Below are positions 1 to 12,000 of a DNA stretch of 64,000 nt, piece after piece. The notes below the pieces were generated by a model. It searched no databases and was not told the DNA's origin. It worked only from the letters and a program-made list of their open reading frames with translations. The stretch is from Entomortierella parvispora. Its lineage: Eukaryota; Mortierellomycota; Mortierellomycetes; Mortierellales; Mortierellaceae. Position 1 is the stretch's first letter, and every line of letters begins with the position of its first letter. The DNA lies in NCBI GenBank assembly GCA_963573315.1, contig OY752151.1, forward strand, positions 558,001 to 622,000, in the 5' to 3' direction. A program made the translations under genes and the position numbers.

Positions 1-2213
1 AGTTCTTGTACAGTTCTAGCTGTTTTCATGACCCGCTCCAGAAGTTGGTCCCGAACTGCGTAATGCTGGTTAACTGTCACCTTGGCAGCAGCCCTCCATG
101 CCTCCAGCTGGACCACAAGGGATTCGACGCGTTTTCGTTCCAGCTCGAGTTCACGCTGTGTAAGCTGGTTTTCTCTTGAAACCAGATCCTGCTGTACTAG
201 TTGGAGATGCTCCTCCAGTGTCGCCTTTTCTGTGGAGAGTGCAGTGTGGGCATACTCAAGAGAATTGTTTCGGTGGCGGATCGTGTTCAATTTGGCTTCC
301 AGTTTGAGCAGAGAAGCCCCTACCACCTTGGCCATAAGGGAGTTCAGAGCATCGATCCACCCAGTCCTCTCAGTCATAGTGTCGGTGGCGAACCACGTTT
401 CCTCTTTCCGAGTCACTACTTTGAATTCGAAACGCCCTGTTCCTTTGGTGTCAAATGCTTTGACCTGAACCTCGTAACATTCAGACATGTCTATAGTCTT
501 GATAGGGAACAAGTGCTGTCATGTAGAGCCAATGGGCTTTCTGTCAGTTCTGTTCCTCTTCTCCAACATGCCCTGCATAAATTTGATAATTGTTACCTCG
601 TTGTCTTTGAAAAGGGTGAGTACACCAGGATGAGCATCGCCGCGGTATCTTCCGATAGCGTAGCAGCGTTTCCATGTCTATGAGGTTGATAATGGATTAT
701 ACATCGGTCAGCGAACAAGCACGCTACCTTCTTTTCATGAAAAGTCAGGTGAAGAAATTGGCGCATGTCCATTAGCGACTCGACCCACGTACCAGCAGAT
801 TGCCTCGCCTCCAAAGCCATCCCTCCTTTGCTACCTATTCCATTAAGAAGAAATAACGTGTATACACACAGTGACGTATTGGTAATTAGTTTCCTTCTTC
901 ATTCTTACATGCTTTCGAGCAGTTCTTTGTCTAATGTTCTGAAGTACCTGCAATTGCATTCCAAGGGTTCCTGTGCCCGGAGATGCACTCCCAGAGGCGT
1001 CACCAGACCTGAGTGTGGCGGGACTAAACTGCTGTATGCTCCCCGTGTCGCTGTATGTACTCTCTCTCCGTGATCGAGTCTCTGGGGTGTCTCCAGATCC
1101 TCCTGTCGATGACTCCTGGTTCGCCATTAGCGGCCCCCTTCGAGCAAATCGTGCGGAATTGGATCCTGGCTCTTCTGAAGTGATGGCGATTCCTACACTT
1201 CCCTGGTTATTGTTCTTTACTGGGTACTGGCGAACGGGCGGATACTGCTGCTGCTGTGGAGGTGTGGGTGCTGCTGATCCTCCAGTAGTTGGATTAATAT
1301 ACGAGCTTCTTGCGCCTTGCACCATCGTAGGTCTTTGCGGGGGCTGCGCTCCAGGACCAAGAGTATTAAATGAGGAAGAGAGCGCGGCGGTAGCGGAAAT
1401 TGGTCGAAGAGAAGCCGAGGTTGTTGTTGTAGTTGCTGTTGTTGCTGAGTTGGTAGTTGGGGGCGGGATGTAGTTCATTATCATGGTTGGAGAGATGGGT
1501 CTCGTTAAGGCTGCATGGTAGGCAGATGCTTCTTCCGGAGACATTCCCGGGGACTGTGAGGACGACTGTTGCTGCAGTTGTTGTTGATTCAGGAGCTGTT
1601 GACTCTTCTTTCCGCTCAAGACCGTGCTTCCGATTGAATAGGCGGTCGAGGTTGTGGATGCGGTCGTCGGAGCCTTTGGCTGTACCCACGAGGAGTAGTT
1701 TCGGCTGTTTGCACCATAACCGAGACTGTGCTTACTGCTGTTACTACCTGCTGCACTGTTACTATTGCCGTTCATTGTTGATATCGAAGCATTGGAGGGT
1801 TGACTGATATGAATGTTGACTCGCGACGACCGCGCGGAATTAGAGCCCGGTGTTTGAAGAGAGCCGCTGCTGTTGGTGCTACCGCTTGTCTGGTACAGTC
1901 CAGCCTGCAAACTGCTGCTATTAAAGGAGCTCGCTGGCACGGATGCATCCATGGGGTGCTGCAGCTGGTATTGTTGCTGATGTTGCTGCTCGTGACCTGG
2001 AGGCGTCCTTGGGAGAGGTCGACCAGTAGGAACTACAAGATTAGACGAGGACATGGAGGAGCAAGAAGAGGTGGAGGAGGAGGACATATTTGATCCCAAG
2101 GGACTGAGCGATTTCTGAGTAGGAAGGGGGTTTGCGGACGAGTGTCTTCGGGCACCGTATGGATGTTGTTGTTGCTGCTGTTGCTGGCGGTCGTATGGGT
2201 TGGAGGTGTTCAT
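1..2213 (-). CDS. PH-domain protein with Q/S-rich N-terminus and coiled coil (partial, runs off left edge)
   Basis: Four exons, all phase 0: 2213-909, 834-793, 677-597 and 515-1. Introns begin GTAAGA, GTACGT and GTAACA and all end in AG. Residues 1 to about 430 are low-complexity (Gln, Ser, Asn, Thr), so probably disordered. Exons 2-4 spell a PH domain (about 436-540). It opens with KEGWLWRRGNLL, continues TWKRCYAIGRY and GVLTLFKDNE, and closes with the terminal helix Trp in RTGWIDALNSL. A heptad-rich coiled coil follows (about 541 to the edge, with EHLQLVQQDLVSRENQL). PH domains usually bind phosphoinositides or proteins at membranes; the ligand here is unknown. The first exon alone is open to 843 but would end in intron sequence and miss the PH domain. 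The 3' end lies beyond base 1. The family is not identified further. Confidence 0.8.
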
Positions 2214-2909
2214 GATGGAAGTCGGTCGATGCGCGATTCGGAGGAGAGCAATGAACGAGGGCGATGGTGAAAGGGGAACGGCAAAAAAAAGGGGACCTCA
2301 GTTGACCGAGTCGACAATGGAAGGGGTCACAGGGGCAATGGCTGCTGATGGGGTTCTTGTCAGCAGGATGGGTGGATGGCGGATGAGAAAAGGGGCAGAG
2401 GGGCACACGCAGAGACAGGGAGACAGAGTGAGTGAGTGAGGGAGGGATGATCTTTCGCCAGACTGGCGCATGGACACAGAGATGCATGCGTCTCGCCTCG
2501 CCTGCAGAGTGGATTGATTCCATTGGGCCATGGGGGAATGTGACGCCGCTTGTCGGTGTGGATCTGAATGCATGGTTGATGTTGTGGTGCCTTCTTTCTT
2601 CTTCTTTCTTCTGCTTTCCCGAATGTGGACACATAGACACAGACTGGGTTCGAGAAGGTGAAAGGTCGTCGTCCCTTCGTCCCTCTCGTCCCCGCTGGCC
2701 CCTTGCAGTCGGCGTGCAATCGCCACGCGCCAGGGACTCAGGCGCTCTCTCTGCCGCGTCGCGTCCCTGTCCTGGAGCACGCGTCATATCACAATGCGCC
2801 CCTTTCCACACATCATCCATCGTCTTCTTGACATAGCCCCTACCTCTCTTTCCCCTCCCCACCTTCTTTCTCTCCTCTCTCTTTCCCCTCAGACTACAAC
2901 ACCCTAAAA
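2214..2909. promoter_or_regulatory. Divergent intergenic region between PH gene and secreted-protein gene
   Basis: These 696 bases separate two start codons that point away from each other, so both promoters must lie here. The right half (about 2820-2895) is rich in CT runs just before the ATG at 2910, a common fungal leader composition. Open frames on both strands look like composition artefacts: they overlap one another and resemble no family. No TATA box or operator is clear enough to name. Confidence 0.5.
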
Positions 2910-3275
2910 ATGGTTTCGAAACGCTTCCTGCCGGCATGTCTAACTCTTGTTGCCACTGGTGCATACTCTGCACCTAATGGCCCACCATTCAGTTACCCCT
3001 CCACAGCTTACGACGCCTGCCGTGTCCGTTGCTTCCTCTCTGCACTGGCGGCCGAAGGTCCCAATCACACAACCATTCCACTCAGCAAAGTGCGCCAATC
3101 GTACCAGACCTGCTCAGTTGAAAAATGCCCCAGCAACGTGTCCATCATAGACAATGGCACCTGTAACCTGGATTGTGTCCATTCCACTTTGGACTCATTC
3201 CCGTCCTTGGTAACCATTGGAGATCCTATCGCCCTCTGTGTCCAGATTCAATGCCCACTTCGTTATAAACACTAG
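2910..3275 (+). CDS. Small secreted cysteine-rich protein
   Basis: Single exon, 121 aa. Residues 1 to about 20 form a signal peptide (basic MVSKR, hydrophobic LPACLTLVATGAY, small residues before SAPNG). The mature part has eight cysteines in four close pairs: CRVRC, CSVEKC, CNLDC and CVQIQC. This spacing suggests four disulfide-linked hairpins or a compact disulfide fold. There are N-glycosylation sequons at NHT, NVS and NGT. There is no C-terminal hydrophobic tail, so it is probably released rather than GPI-anchored. Small secreted Cys-rich proteins in plant- and soil-associated fungi are often effectors, antimicrobials or wall proteins, but nothing in the sequence chooses among these. It converges on the V-ATPase gene, with 145 bp between the stops. 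Confidence 0.75.
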   Translation: MVSKRFLPACLTLVATGAYSAPNGPPFSYPSTAYDACRVRCFLSALAAEGPNHTTIPLSKVRQSYQTCSVEKCPSNVSIIDNGTCNLDCVHSTLDSFPSLVTIGDPIALCVQIQCPLRYKH

Positions 3276-3420
3276 GTCAGTTGCCAGTTCGATACGGAGA
3301 GCAATAAAAATGACAGGGCATGTTTATTTCATTCTTGCGGTTGCTGCTGTAAAGGGCAAAAAAAAGGAGAGTTGGAGGGTAGGTGGAAGGGTGGTTATCG
3401 AGCCAAGGGAGAAATCGCTC

Positions 3421-4699
3421 TTAGCATACTGCACCCGAGGCTTTTGTGTTCAAGATCAATGCCACAATGAGTCCATAAAGAGCCAACACCTCGGCGAAAA
3501 TGAGGACAAGAATCTACAGGGTCGAAAGGAATCACATAGCAGACATTCATGTGTGAGTTCACTAAGGCATGAGATACGACTCGAGAGGGTCTACAGCTGC
3601 GAAAAGAGACATGACTTACCATTCCAGTGAAAAGTCTTGGCTGCTGAGCTGATGCGCGGACACCGGCGTCACCGACGATGCCGACAGCGAAACCAGCAGC
3701 CATACCAGCCAAACCAACACTGAGACCGGCGCCCAACTGAATGAATCCAGCATAGAGTGACATTGTTTGGTTGACTAGAGTAGAAATAGAATGAATAAAA
3801 GTAAGACTTTGAGAAAGACAAAAAAAAATGCCTCGATTGCTGATTGACACAACTTACATCCGTTGCCGATCAAGACAGACACGACCAGACCGTAAATACC
3901 GATAATACCGGCCATAATGATTGGGACAACACCCTTCATGATCAAGTCAGGGCGAAGGACACCCATGGAGGTGAGGCCAACGCCAGACTTGGCAGTACCA
4001 TAGGCGGCTCCAAAGCCTAGAACCAGCGGGGAAAGTAGAAGGGTACTGTCGATTAGCATCCTCTCAAGTTGCTTGCCAATGCCATGCACGTTATCATTCT
4101 ATTCGCGTGTTGTAGACTGAAAGGCGACAAATCAACGTGTTGAGCCCACTGTCCATTCTGTCAGTCCACAGCATGGGCATATCAGGTAAAAACACAAAGG
4201 CAAAGCAGCAAAATCGGCAGCGGGAAGGGCATTTTCAACAGGTCCACTCCTGCTCCTGAATTTTTTTTCTTTTCCATGAACACCTGAATCACCCTAAAGA
4301 GCACATGAACAAAAACTTACAGCAGAAGACGATGGCACTTGTAGCTCCCATCACTCCAAAGAAGGGAGCGTATACGGGGCTAGAGAATGACAGCGCAGGT
4401 TCAGGCAGATTCACTTTGTGTTAGCGTTACAGACACAAAATAACAATGCCCGAGGTTGAGCGTGGTCAGAGCTGGGGATGGGGCGAGGTCGGGGAAGACC
4501 ATCGAAGGAGCTCAAGAGACCAGGCTGGAAGTCCCAGTATGCACCAGACGAGATCGCGTCCGGAGCCGCATCGGGTCTGTGGACTTTATCAGCCCCAAGC
4601 CCCTTTGTGGGGAACGCGACTGACCACGCCCGTGATTGAACAAAGTTAGAGGGACGAGAAAGGACAGTACCAGAACTCTGTAGCGACAAGGGTGGACAT
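3421..4699 (-). CDS. VMA3: V-type H+-ATPase proteolipid subunit c
   Basis: Five exons: 4699-4671, 4379-4321, 4016-3858, 3774-3620 and 3513-3421. They join in phase to 164 aa (yeast Vma3 is 160). This is the proton-carrying rotor ring subunit of the vacuolar ATPase. The start [19 protein letters not shown] and [13 protein letters not shown] cover helices 1-2. Helix 3 contains [18 protein letters not shown] and the loop has [15 protein letters not shown]. The last exon, [20 protein letters not shown], carries the essential buried Glu of helix 4. A short ASGAVC extension follows. Introns begin GTACTG, or GTAAGT in the other three cases. The first exon is only 29 bp. The Vma3 rather than Vma11 assignment rests on general resemblance and length. 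Confidence 0.93.
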
Positions 4700-5239
4700 T
4701 GTGACGGCAGGATACTTGTGGTGTAGAGTGGTGAATAAGGTTGCAAGCAGATGGCGACAGAGAGTGAAGATCCAAAGGAGAATGGAGAGGAGGAGGGAGC
4801 AAATTACCAATGAATGTCGAGCAAAAGGAAAGGATGAGTGACAGAGAGTCCAAAAGGGCCTGGTTTATACCCTTAATTAAAGAGTCGACCACGTCACCGA
4901 GGAATGATCACGTGAGCGAAAATGAAGGACTCCTTTGAGTCCTTCCAAGTGCATTCCCATCAAAACACGCCTGGGTTGACTAAGAAGTTTTCCACTCCTC
5001 CACTGTATGACCGGCCCCCGGAACAACCAACTCAGTCGAAGCTTTGAAATACACAAGACATATCCTTGCCGGAAAATCGCCCAAAGGCCAGTCCTATAGT
5101 ATTGGGTGTGGGGCAGCGATGCTTCAACCTATAGAGGAGTATTGTACATGTACAAGCGAGGGCCTTCTTGAGACTTAGAATTCAGACACTGCAATGGAAG
5201 TAGAGTCCGGCGTTCGATCAGAGAGCGAAAAGTCCACGA
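4700..5239. other. Intergenic, upstream of VMA3
   Basis: This stretch holds the VMA3 promoter side (4700-4880 is CT-rich when read on the minus strand) and then unremarkable sequence. I see no coding frame, RNA gene or repeat between 4880 and 5239 that I can support. Confidence 0.5.
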
Positions 5240-5985
5240 TCGGAATTTGGATTGGCGGAGATGGATCGGGTGGCGCAACCGCCCAGCAGACTACAAGCAT
5301 GGCTCAAGATTTGGGCGAGGTGCCTGCGGCAGAGCCCACTCTCCCTACCGGGTCTTGGAAAGGCTTTTGGGTACCTTTCCAAAACCATGGTTGAGATGGA
5401 CCCTCTTTGAAATACAAAGTCGAGTTGTTGGCTAAGGGTGCACAAAGTGATCTTGTTCACTCATGGAGGCGGATTTATGGACGGAAGCGCCCACATGTAC
5501 CTGGATATCTTTTGTCGTTGGATGGTGACGGCATGCACGTGTACAGAAGCAAATCTGCTGGAGCCAACCTTACATTGACCATAGCTTTGAGAATCCGTGA
5601 CACGCTCCCGGCAATATCTCGATTTCACCATTAAAGGGATTCTACGGACCCTTCGAGTGTTCCCTCCACGACTACATTTCTCCAATTGGTTGCTAGGCGT
5701 TTGTGGAGTACTACGCTCAACTTCGACCAGAGTGCTTGTCCGGCCTTTACTCCTCGTCACTGAATGCAACATCTCTTGCACGGTTACCCCCAATATTGGT
5801 CTTTGTTGGCGGAATAGAGATATTTCGTCAGTCAGTTGAGATCTTTGTCGAAACGTCCCGTCGATATGGAGTTCAAATCACGCTTGAGGTCGGAGAGGGT
5901 CTTTGTCGCATCTGACTACCCTTTCCAGCCCGACTGCGTGGGAACGGTAGCTCATTTTTTGTTGGTCTATGCTGGTTCTACAGGT
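5240..5985 (+). pseudogene. Alpha/beta-hydrolase fold-3 pseudogene (lipase/esterase-like)
   Basis: Fragments of one enzyme appear in order but in different frames and broken by stops. An N-terminal helix-like piece (RLQAWLKIWARCLRQ, about 5288) is followed by a stop near 5407. The oxyanion-hole strand comes next: KVILFTHGGGFMDGSAHMY, about 5440-5500, with the HGGGF signature. Then come a degenerated middle and a C-terminal strand, LPPILVFVGGIEIFRQS (about 5785-5840), typical of Abhydrolase_3 enzymes. The nucleophile-elbow GDSAGG region is not recognisable. At least three in-frame stops (about 5407, 5577 and 5694) plus a frame change show the gene is dead. The family resembles steryl acetyl hydrolases and hormone-sensitive lipase relatives, but the substrate cannot be inferred. 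Confidence 0.7.
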
Positions 5986-6045
5986 TCCACTTCGAAAAGA
6001 AAGGGTCAAAGTGAAGGAAGTCATGGAAGAGAGTCAAGGGGTTGA

Positions 6046-7553
6046 TGCATATAGATTACAGAAAGACGCTCCAGGAGTTGCTACTGAACGCGTGTCCAGC
6101 ATTTTTGACACGCCGGTGAAACGCGAAATGTGAAGGACCACGCGTCGGGGAGATGATTTTAGTAGTGGACTCTTTTGGAGCTGTGCCGATCTCTCAAAGT
6201 CTCATGGGCGGGATGGTCCATTTGTGCAACGAGTGAACAACATCCGCCTGTGAAATGAACAATATTGCAGGTGATGAGAGCATGTCCACGCAACGTAAAA
6301 TACGTAAAATGAATGAATGAAAGCAGGACAAACACAGCGAGAGCCCTACAATTGAAAATTGAGTCTGGTGAGAGAGAGGCAGCAGACTGGCCCTAAAAAT
6401 ACAGTCATGTCATCGCCAACACGGCCGCCGTTGGCAGATGTTCGGTGTTTGTCATGAGGTGGATGGCCGTCTCTTGGACCGAGGGCAAAGGCTGCCCGAC
6501 ACGTACCCTGTTTCACGTCTCTGACCATGGTCGAAGCAGCAGCGGCAGGGATGGGCGCCGTTGCCGACTCGAAACGGCACTGCTCGACGGATGAGAGAAG
6601 AGAAGTACTGTAAGTGCTCTCCGTTTCATTTGCAATTCTTATTATAACGCTGCCAATCCATCGCATCCACCAGGGCGGTCCGTAGCTCGTGCTGTTTGGC
6701 CGTCCTTGGCTTCCTCTCCTTTGCTGCTTCGGCTCTGTTTCGTCCCTTCTCCTTCTCCACTTCATTGTCAATCCATCCCATTCCATCCCACCCCCCTTTT
6801 CTCATTGCCCCTTCTTCTCCAACTCTCCCACTCCTTCTCCATTCCAGCTTCTTCATCTTTTATTCTTACGATCTCATTTAACGACCTTTACTTCATTTGT
6901 AACGACTTTTTCGGCCCTGCTCATTTGCAACCATTTTGTAACGACCCCATCCACCTTTCACAGGACGCTCCACCAGACATCTCTTTTATTTAACGACCTC
7001 CCATCACCCACGCCTTGATCAGATTCTCTTAAACAACACAAAAAAAAAGAAAAGAAAAAAAAAGTGAGGGAAACTCGACCTTTTATATTTTTTTCCTCCT
7101 TGTCCTCTCTGCACGCACACATTCCCGTCGACGCACCTGCATCTTCCCGGCCTTCCCGCTGAACGACCCTTCTCCCGACACGATCTCTTCCAATCCACAG
7201 TCCTTCCGCATCGACCTCGCCACCACAGCACGCACCCCTCAAAAAACGCTGTCCCTTTTGTTTGTGCCCTGAGTCCCCCAGTTCCTGCACATCGCCACGC
7301 CAATCAGCACGCACTTGCACCACATCCAGCTGCACCCCTGCCTGTCCTTGACTCACCCACGTCCAAGTAAGTTAATTGCACCCGTCGCCCTTTGGCGGCT
7401 GTGTCTGCCCTTTTGTTGGCGCCTCATTCGTTTCATCCCTGTTGTCTTGTCCTGTTGTGTGTCCTGTCGGGTGTCGCCCTCCAGCCTTGTGCCCACCCCT
7501 GACTCCCCATTCCCCCCATTCGCAATTTTTTGCTCCTTTGGTCCTTTTGTTTT

Positions 7554-7587
<34 letters not shown>

Positions 7588-9017
7588 GTTTCCGTTCTTG
7601 GGCGTGCTTTCTTCCCGACAAGCCATGCTCTCCTCCTTGCCAATGCTCTGTTTTGCCTTTTCGCGTGGTCCCATGGCCATCCTTTACCAGCGGCTGGACT
7701 CTATTTCTACCATGGTTTGCTCTTTTCTTTTCTCCAGCTGGTAAAGTCCACTCTACCATGCTACCATACTCCCCTCCACGTATCTCGCCACTTCCACTCC
7801 CACTCCCACGTCTCACTCCCACTCCCACATCCCCCCTTCCTAGCCATGTCCCATCTCGTCCTTCCGTCGTCCAGTTAAAACTGGATCAGCCGAGGAATTA
7901 TCACTCCCGACCCATACATTGCTCCTGTTCTTCCGTACCATGCCATGCCATGAGCTGGAATTTCTCACCAAAAAGGCATCCTCCCCCTGTTCGCGTGCGT
8001 GCACACCACCCTCTGCCCTCTGTTCCTGACACCGTCTGGATGCGATGTTGTTCACCCGGAAGGCTGAGATCAGGCGGGGGTCACGCTGGCAGGCCAAGCG
8101 GGCCGACTGGAGGCAGACACCGACGCTCTTCTTCTTGAGCGAGTTCCCGACTGTCCCTCCACGTGCCCTTCCTTCCCTTTGAGCGAGCAGACAGACCAAC
8201 CCATCGAAAGAGAGAGACGGATGGAAGGGTGTGTGGGATCCAGAAGGCAGTTGTCTGATAAGAGTTTCCACAGCGTCGACAAACACACTTGCGTATGAAC
8301 AAAACGCACATGCATGCTTGGTCCATGCAATTCAGAACAAGGCACCATGCCATGCAAGACAATATTGATCCGTCTCTGCCCATGTGCGCCACGCGAGGGT
8401 TGTTGTCTTCGCCCGAGGAAAACGCCGTTTGTTGCGCTGTCACGGGCTGTTGACTCTTTGTTGTTTGTTTCTCTTTTCGTGGTCGGTCGGGGTGCTTGGG
8501 GGTGCAGGAGGCAATGGTCGAGGGGTGCATGGTACCATGGGACCATGGCACATATTTCTTTTTTTTTATTTTTTATTCTTTTTTTCCCTTTCATCTTCAT
8601 CCTTCATCCATCTTTTCTTTCTCCCTTCTTCATCTATCTTCCTTCCATCTTTTCTTTCATTTGTTCATTCACCCATTCCTCTTTTCCTTCGTAGTCTTTC
8701 TGTATTCTTTTCTTTCATCTGTACTCTATACTGCATCTTTAATATCGTCTTGATCTATACCCGATTCCACGCCAATCTGTTTCCATTTCCATCAGTGACA
8801 TCCTTCCCCCCCCCCCTTTTTTTTTGTCTTGTTATTCCAATTTTTTCCCCTGCTGTTTTCTTCATATCTCTTGCTCACTCTTCAACACGCTCCTTTTATT
8901 CTTTTTTTCCCTCCCAGGAGACAGCTCTTTCTAACAATACCCAACAAGATCCCACGAGCCCCCCCCCCCTTTTCAGCCCGATTCCAGTCGCAGTGACAAG
9001 CACGCGGACACTAGGAA
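6046..9017. promoter_or_regulatory. Long CT-rich upstream region of the CEP120-like gene
   Basis: About 3 kb lacks a supportable gene. From 6690 to 9000 the plus strand is strongly pyrimidine-rich, with runs at 6700-6860, 7520-7585, 8560-8720 and 8800-8900. This produces many long but low-complexity open frames on both strands. I read it as promoter and 5' leader. A short palindrome, CATGGTACCATG, occurs near 8529. The 6046-6690 part shows nothing recognisable. Confidence 0.45.
7367..7588 (+). other. Possible 5'-UTR intron
   Basis: A strong donor, GTAAGTTAAT at 7367, is followed 200 bases later by a run of more than 20 T ending in ACAG at 7588, a textbook acceptor. If used, it would be an intron in a leader of the CEP120-like gene, whose ATG is 1.4 kb downstream. 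No coding potential flanks it. Transcript data would decide. Confidence 0.3.
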
Positions 9018-12000
9018 ATGGCCAGTCCCTCATCTAGATACACCATCTTGGTGACCATTGTTGAAGGTGAGTTCCGCGCAAGGGACCTCCACTTGCCGCT
9101 CTGCATCCTTGAGTATTCCCGAGTGAACAAAAGCAAGATTTTTGCTTAGCTCATACAAATGCCTCCTAGAGTGAATGGGAGGCTACACTCAGATCCCTCT
9201 GTTCGTCCTACCATGTTATCCTCTCTCTCCCTTTCCACAATCCTGTCTGGACACACAACACATCCATCCCACATCGGCCACATCATTCCTGCTCTTTATT
9301 CCTGTTCCTGGATCACAAATCAAATTCTGGTTCTTTGATGTCTATGCAGTAATTGCGTTTGGATCGAGAACACATATTCTACTTGCGCAAAAGAGTCGTC
9401 ATCTATTATGTCGACCGAGTCTGTCGAAAATCGCGATGCTACAGTAGGCGCTGGTGCGAAAGAGTGGTTGAGGGCAAAAGGCTCCCGATGGAGCATGGTC
9501 AGGCGGTCAAGTCGTTGGAGTAAGGGCAGTAAGACTTATCAAAGTGAGAGTCGAGGGGAGAGGAGAGGGAGGGGGGAGAAGAGAGGAGAAAAGGAGGAGA
9601 ATGGCTTTCTGGAAAGGACAGCAGTGTGTCTCTCCGTGAGTGTATTGCATTGAAGCGCAGATGCAGACACGAACGGTAAATGTTTCTGTTGGAGTCAGAG
9701 AGGGCTTAGACAGTAAACGAGGGAGGACGGCAGACAAGTCCCGAACTACGGAGGGGCGCGTGGAACCACGTCTGAAGCGCGCGTCCCCCCTTTTTTGTCG
9801 CGTGTGGGTTTCCTGGGTGTATTTTGGTGGCAACTGGACTGACCAATCAAATCTGTCTTCCATGTTTCTAACAGGCCGCTACTTTAAGCGAGACCCCGAT
9901 TGCCAGCTGCTGGTGCAGTGCCAGTTCAACGACGCACTCTTTATCGATAATGCAGAGACGAATAGCCATTCGTACCCAGAAGTCCTCAGCACCGACCCGG
10001 TGGAGCAAACTTCGTATCCTATCTGGGATACAGAGCTTGCCTGGGACCTCGACGCCGAAGTCTTGGACATTCTCCGTGTTGAGCGGGCCTCTCTCAAGCT
10101 GAACTGCTTCGCTGTCAATCAAAAGACCAACGAAGAGGAGTCTTTAGGCCATATCATCCTTGACCTTTCCACTGCCTTTGAAGCCGACTCTGCGGAGGAG
10201 CGATGGCAGGCCTTGAGCGGATCCAACACCACAGGGTTTCGAGGACTTCAACCAGAGCTCAAGATTGCCTTCTCGATCGACGATGGCATTGCTGAGGTCA
10301 CACCCACGATTGACACCCTCTTGACCAGTATCGAGTCTCACTCTGGGTCAGAGGACATCGAGCACGTGGATAAGCAGTTTCCTCGGTTTGCCAAGTCGGA
10401 GGCCGGTGGCCTTGAGGATGTTGAAGAGGAGAACGAATATGACTCTGACGACCAGGATGCTCAAGTGCCCTCGATCGGTGACCGGTCGTTCTATCACTCG
10501 GCCGGGGATGATCATCATGATGAAGACGAGGTTCCCGGATACGAAGGTGACGAGTCAATGCAGATTGATATTCCCGTTGATATTGGCGAGGCTATGATCC
10601 CAACAGACGTCAACGACAAGGGATACCTTCAGTTAGGTCTAGGCAGAGACTACTTTATTTTCACCATCACGATTCAGACGACCAAAAATTTGGACCAATC
10701 TGTCGAGCGATACGCAGCTTTGCAGGGCAGGAGTACTGCATCGGTACAGCCAGGCCTTTACCTCTACTACAGCTTCCTTGGAAATAATGTTGCGACTCAG
10801 TTCCTGACTAGTACCAAGGAGACTGGGGCCCCAATCGAGGAGATTGCCTTGAGACTCAAATCATCCATGGAGTCTATGTACCAACATTTCCGAGACGGTG
10901 AACAACTTGTTATTCATCTCTGTCACGGAGCGAATCTTATTGGCACCGCCACCATTCCTTTGGCAGTTATTCTCTTGCACGGAACCGCCAACCTGTTCCA
11001 TGCAAGTCCCCAATACTACCCATTCGAGTCTGCGGAGACTACTTCCGACTCTGACCCTTCTGAAGTGGCTTTCATCCAGGTGGCCATGCATGTCACTCGT
11101 GATCTGAACACCTTGTCTGTTCCCAGTACTCCAGCTATTCGACGATCCTCTCAGAGTGGAGTTATCCGGAGAGCCACAAGACCAGTTGCGATCGAAGTTG
11201 ATAAAGGCCGCCAAGCGGGCTCTTCAAGTTCGTCTCGCTCTCCGAGAAGACATGATTACAAGTTTTCGATTGAGCTCAACTCCTTCAAGTCCCTGTCTAG
11301 GAGTTTGACGAATGTTTCGCTCCGCTATAACTATCGACCCTTTGGACCAAAGTCAACTCAACCGCCAGTCAGTGTCTCGCGCCTAGTAGAAACACCGTTG
11401 CCGGATGCCTGCCGTACCTTCCAGCTGTGCCAGACTCCAGAGGCGCTTCGAAATCAGCTCAAGACACCTCTGATGGTTGAAGTGTGGTGCCAACATCCAG
11501 ACACTCATCAGAATGTCCAGCACGCCTCAGGACAGATCCATCTTATCGACATCCTGGATGAAAACTCTTCTCCCTCTAACGAGGGACGGGTTCAACGTAT
11601 CCAGTCCACATTTGTGGCCGTTCGGGAGGATGGAATTACTCCAGTGGGTGAAGTCCAGTTTGCATGTTCCCTTGAAGACCTGGGCGAGTACTTTGACAGC
11701 CAGCAGAGCGAAATTCTTTCCACCACGCCGGTGCATTCAATGGAGCTGCACCATTCTCGAGGCAACTCGGATGATTTTTCCACCAGTGGTCCAGAACCTC
11801 AGTATGGATTCTTCCCGAGAGCCAAGGTATCTGCCGAACAGGAGGAGGATCATGCACACCGACAACACCAGCAGCATGCAGCTTCCCACTTTGCTGAGGG
11901 CTACACTGATCAAGAGCGTTCGGAGAGCATTGTCACCCCTAGCGGCCATCGCTCTAGTCAGCGCCCAGCTTCTGTGCGACGATCGCAGGTTCGACACCTA

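Noticed and set aside
82-683. Plus-strand open frames at the left edge
   Set aside because: They lie opposite the minus-strand PH and coiled-coil exons, whose product has a clear domain and consistent splice sites.
6689-7878. Several long Phe/Ser/Leu-rich frames on the plus strand and Lys/Arg-rich ones opposite
   Set aside because: They are produced by CT-rich DNA, overlap in three frames, and show no family motif.
9640-9874. ATG at 9640 as the start of the CEP120-like protein
   Set aside because: The sequence up to 9874 is Arg-rich with no CEP120 match and ends in a perfect acceptor. The exon at 9018 supplies the correct C2 start.
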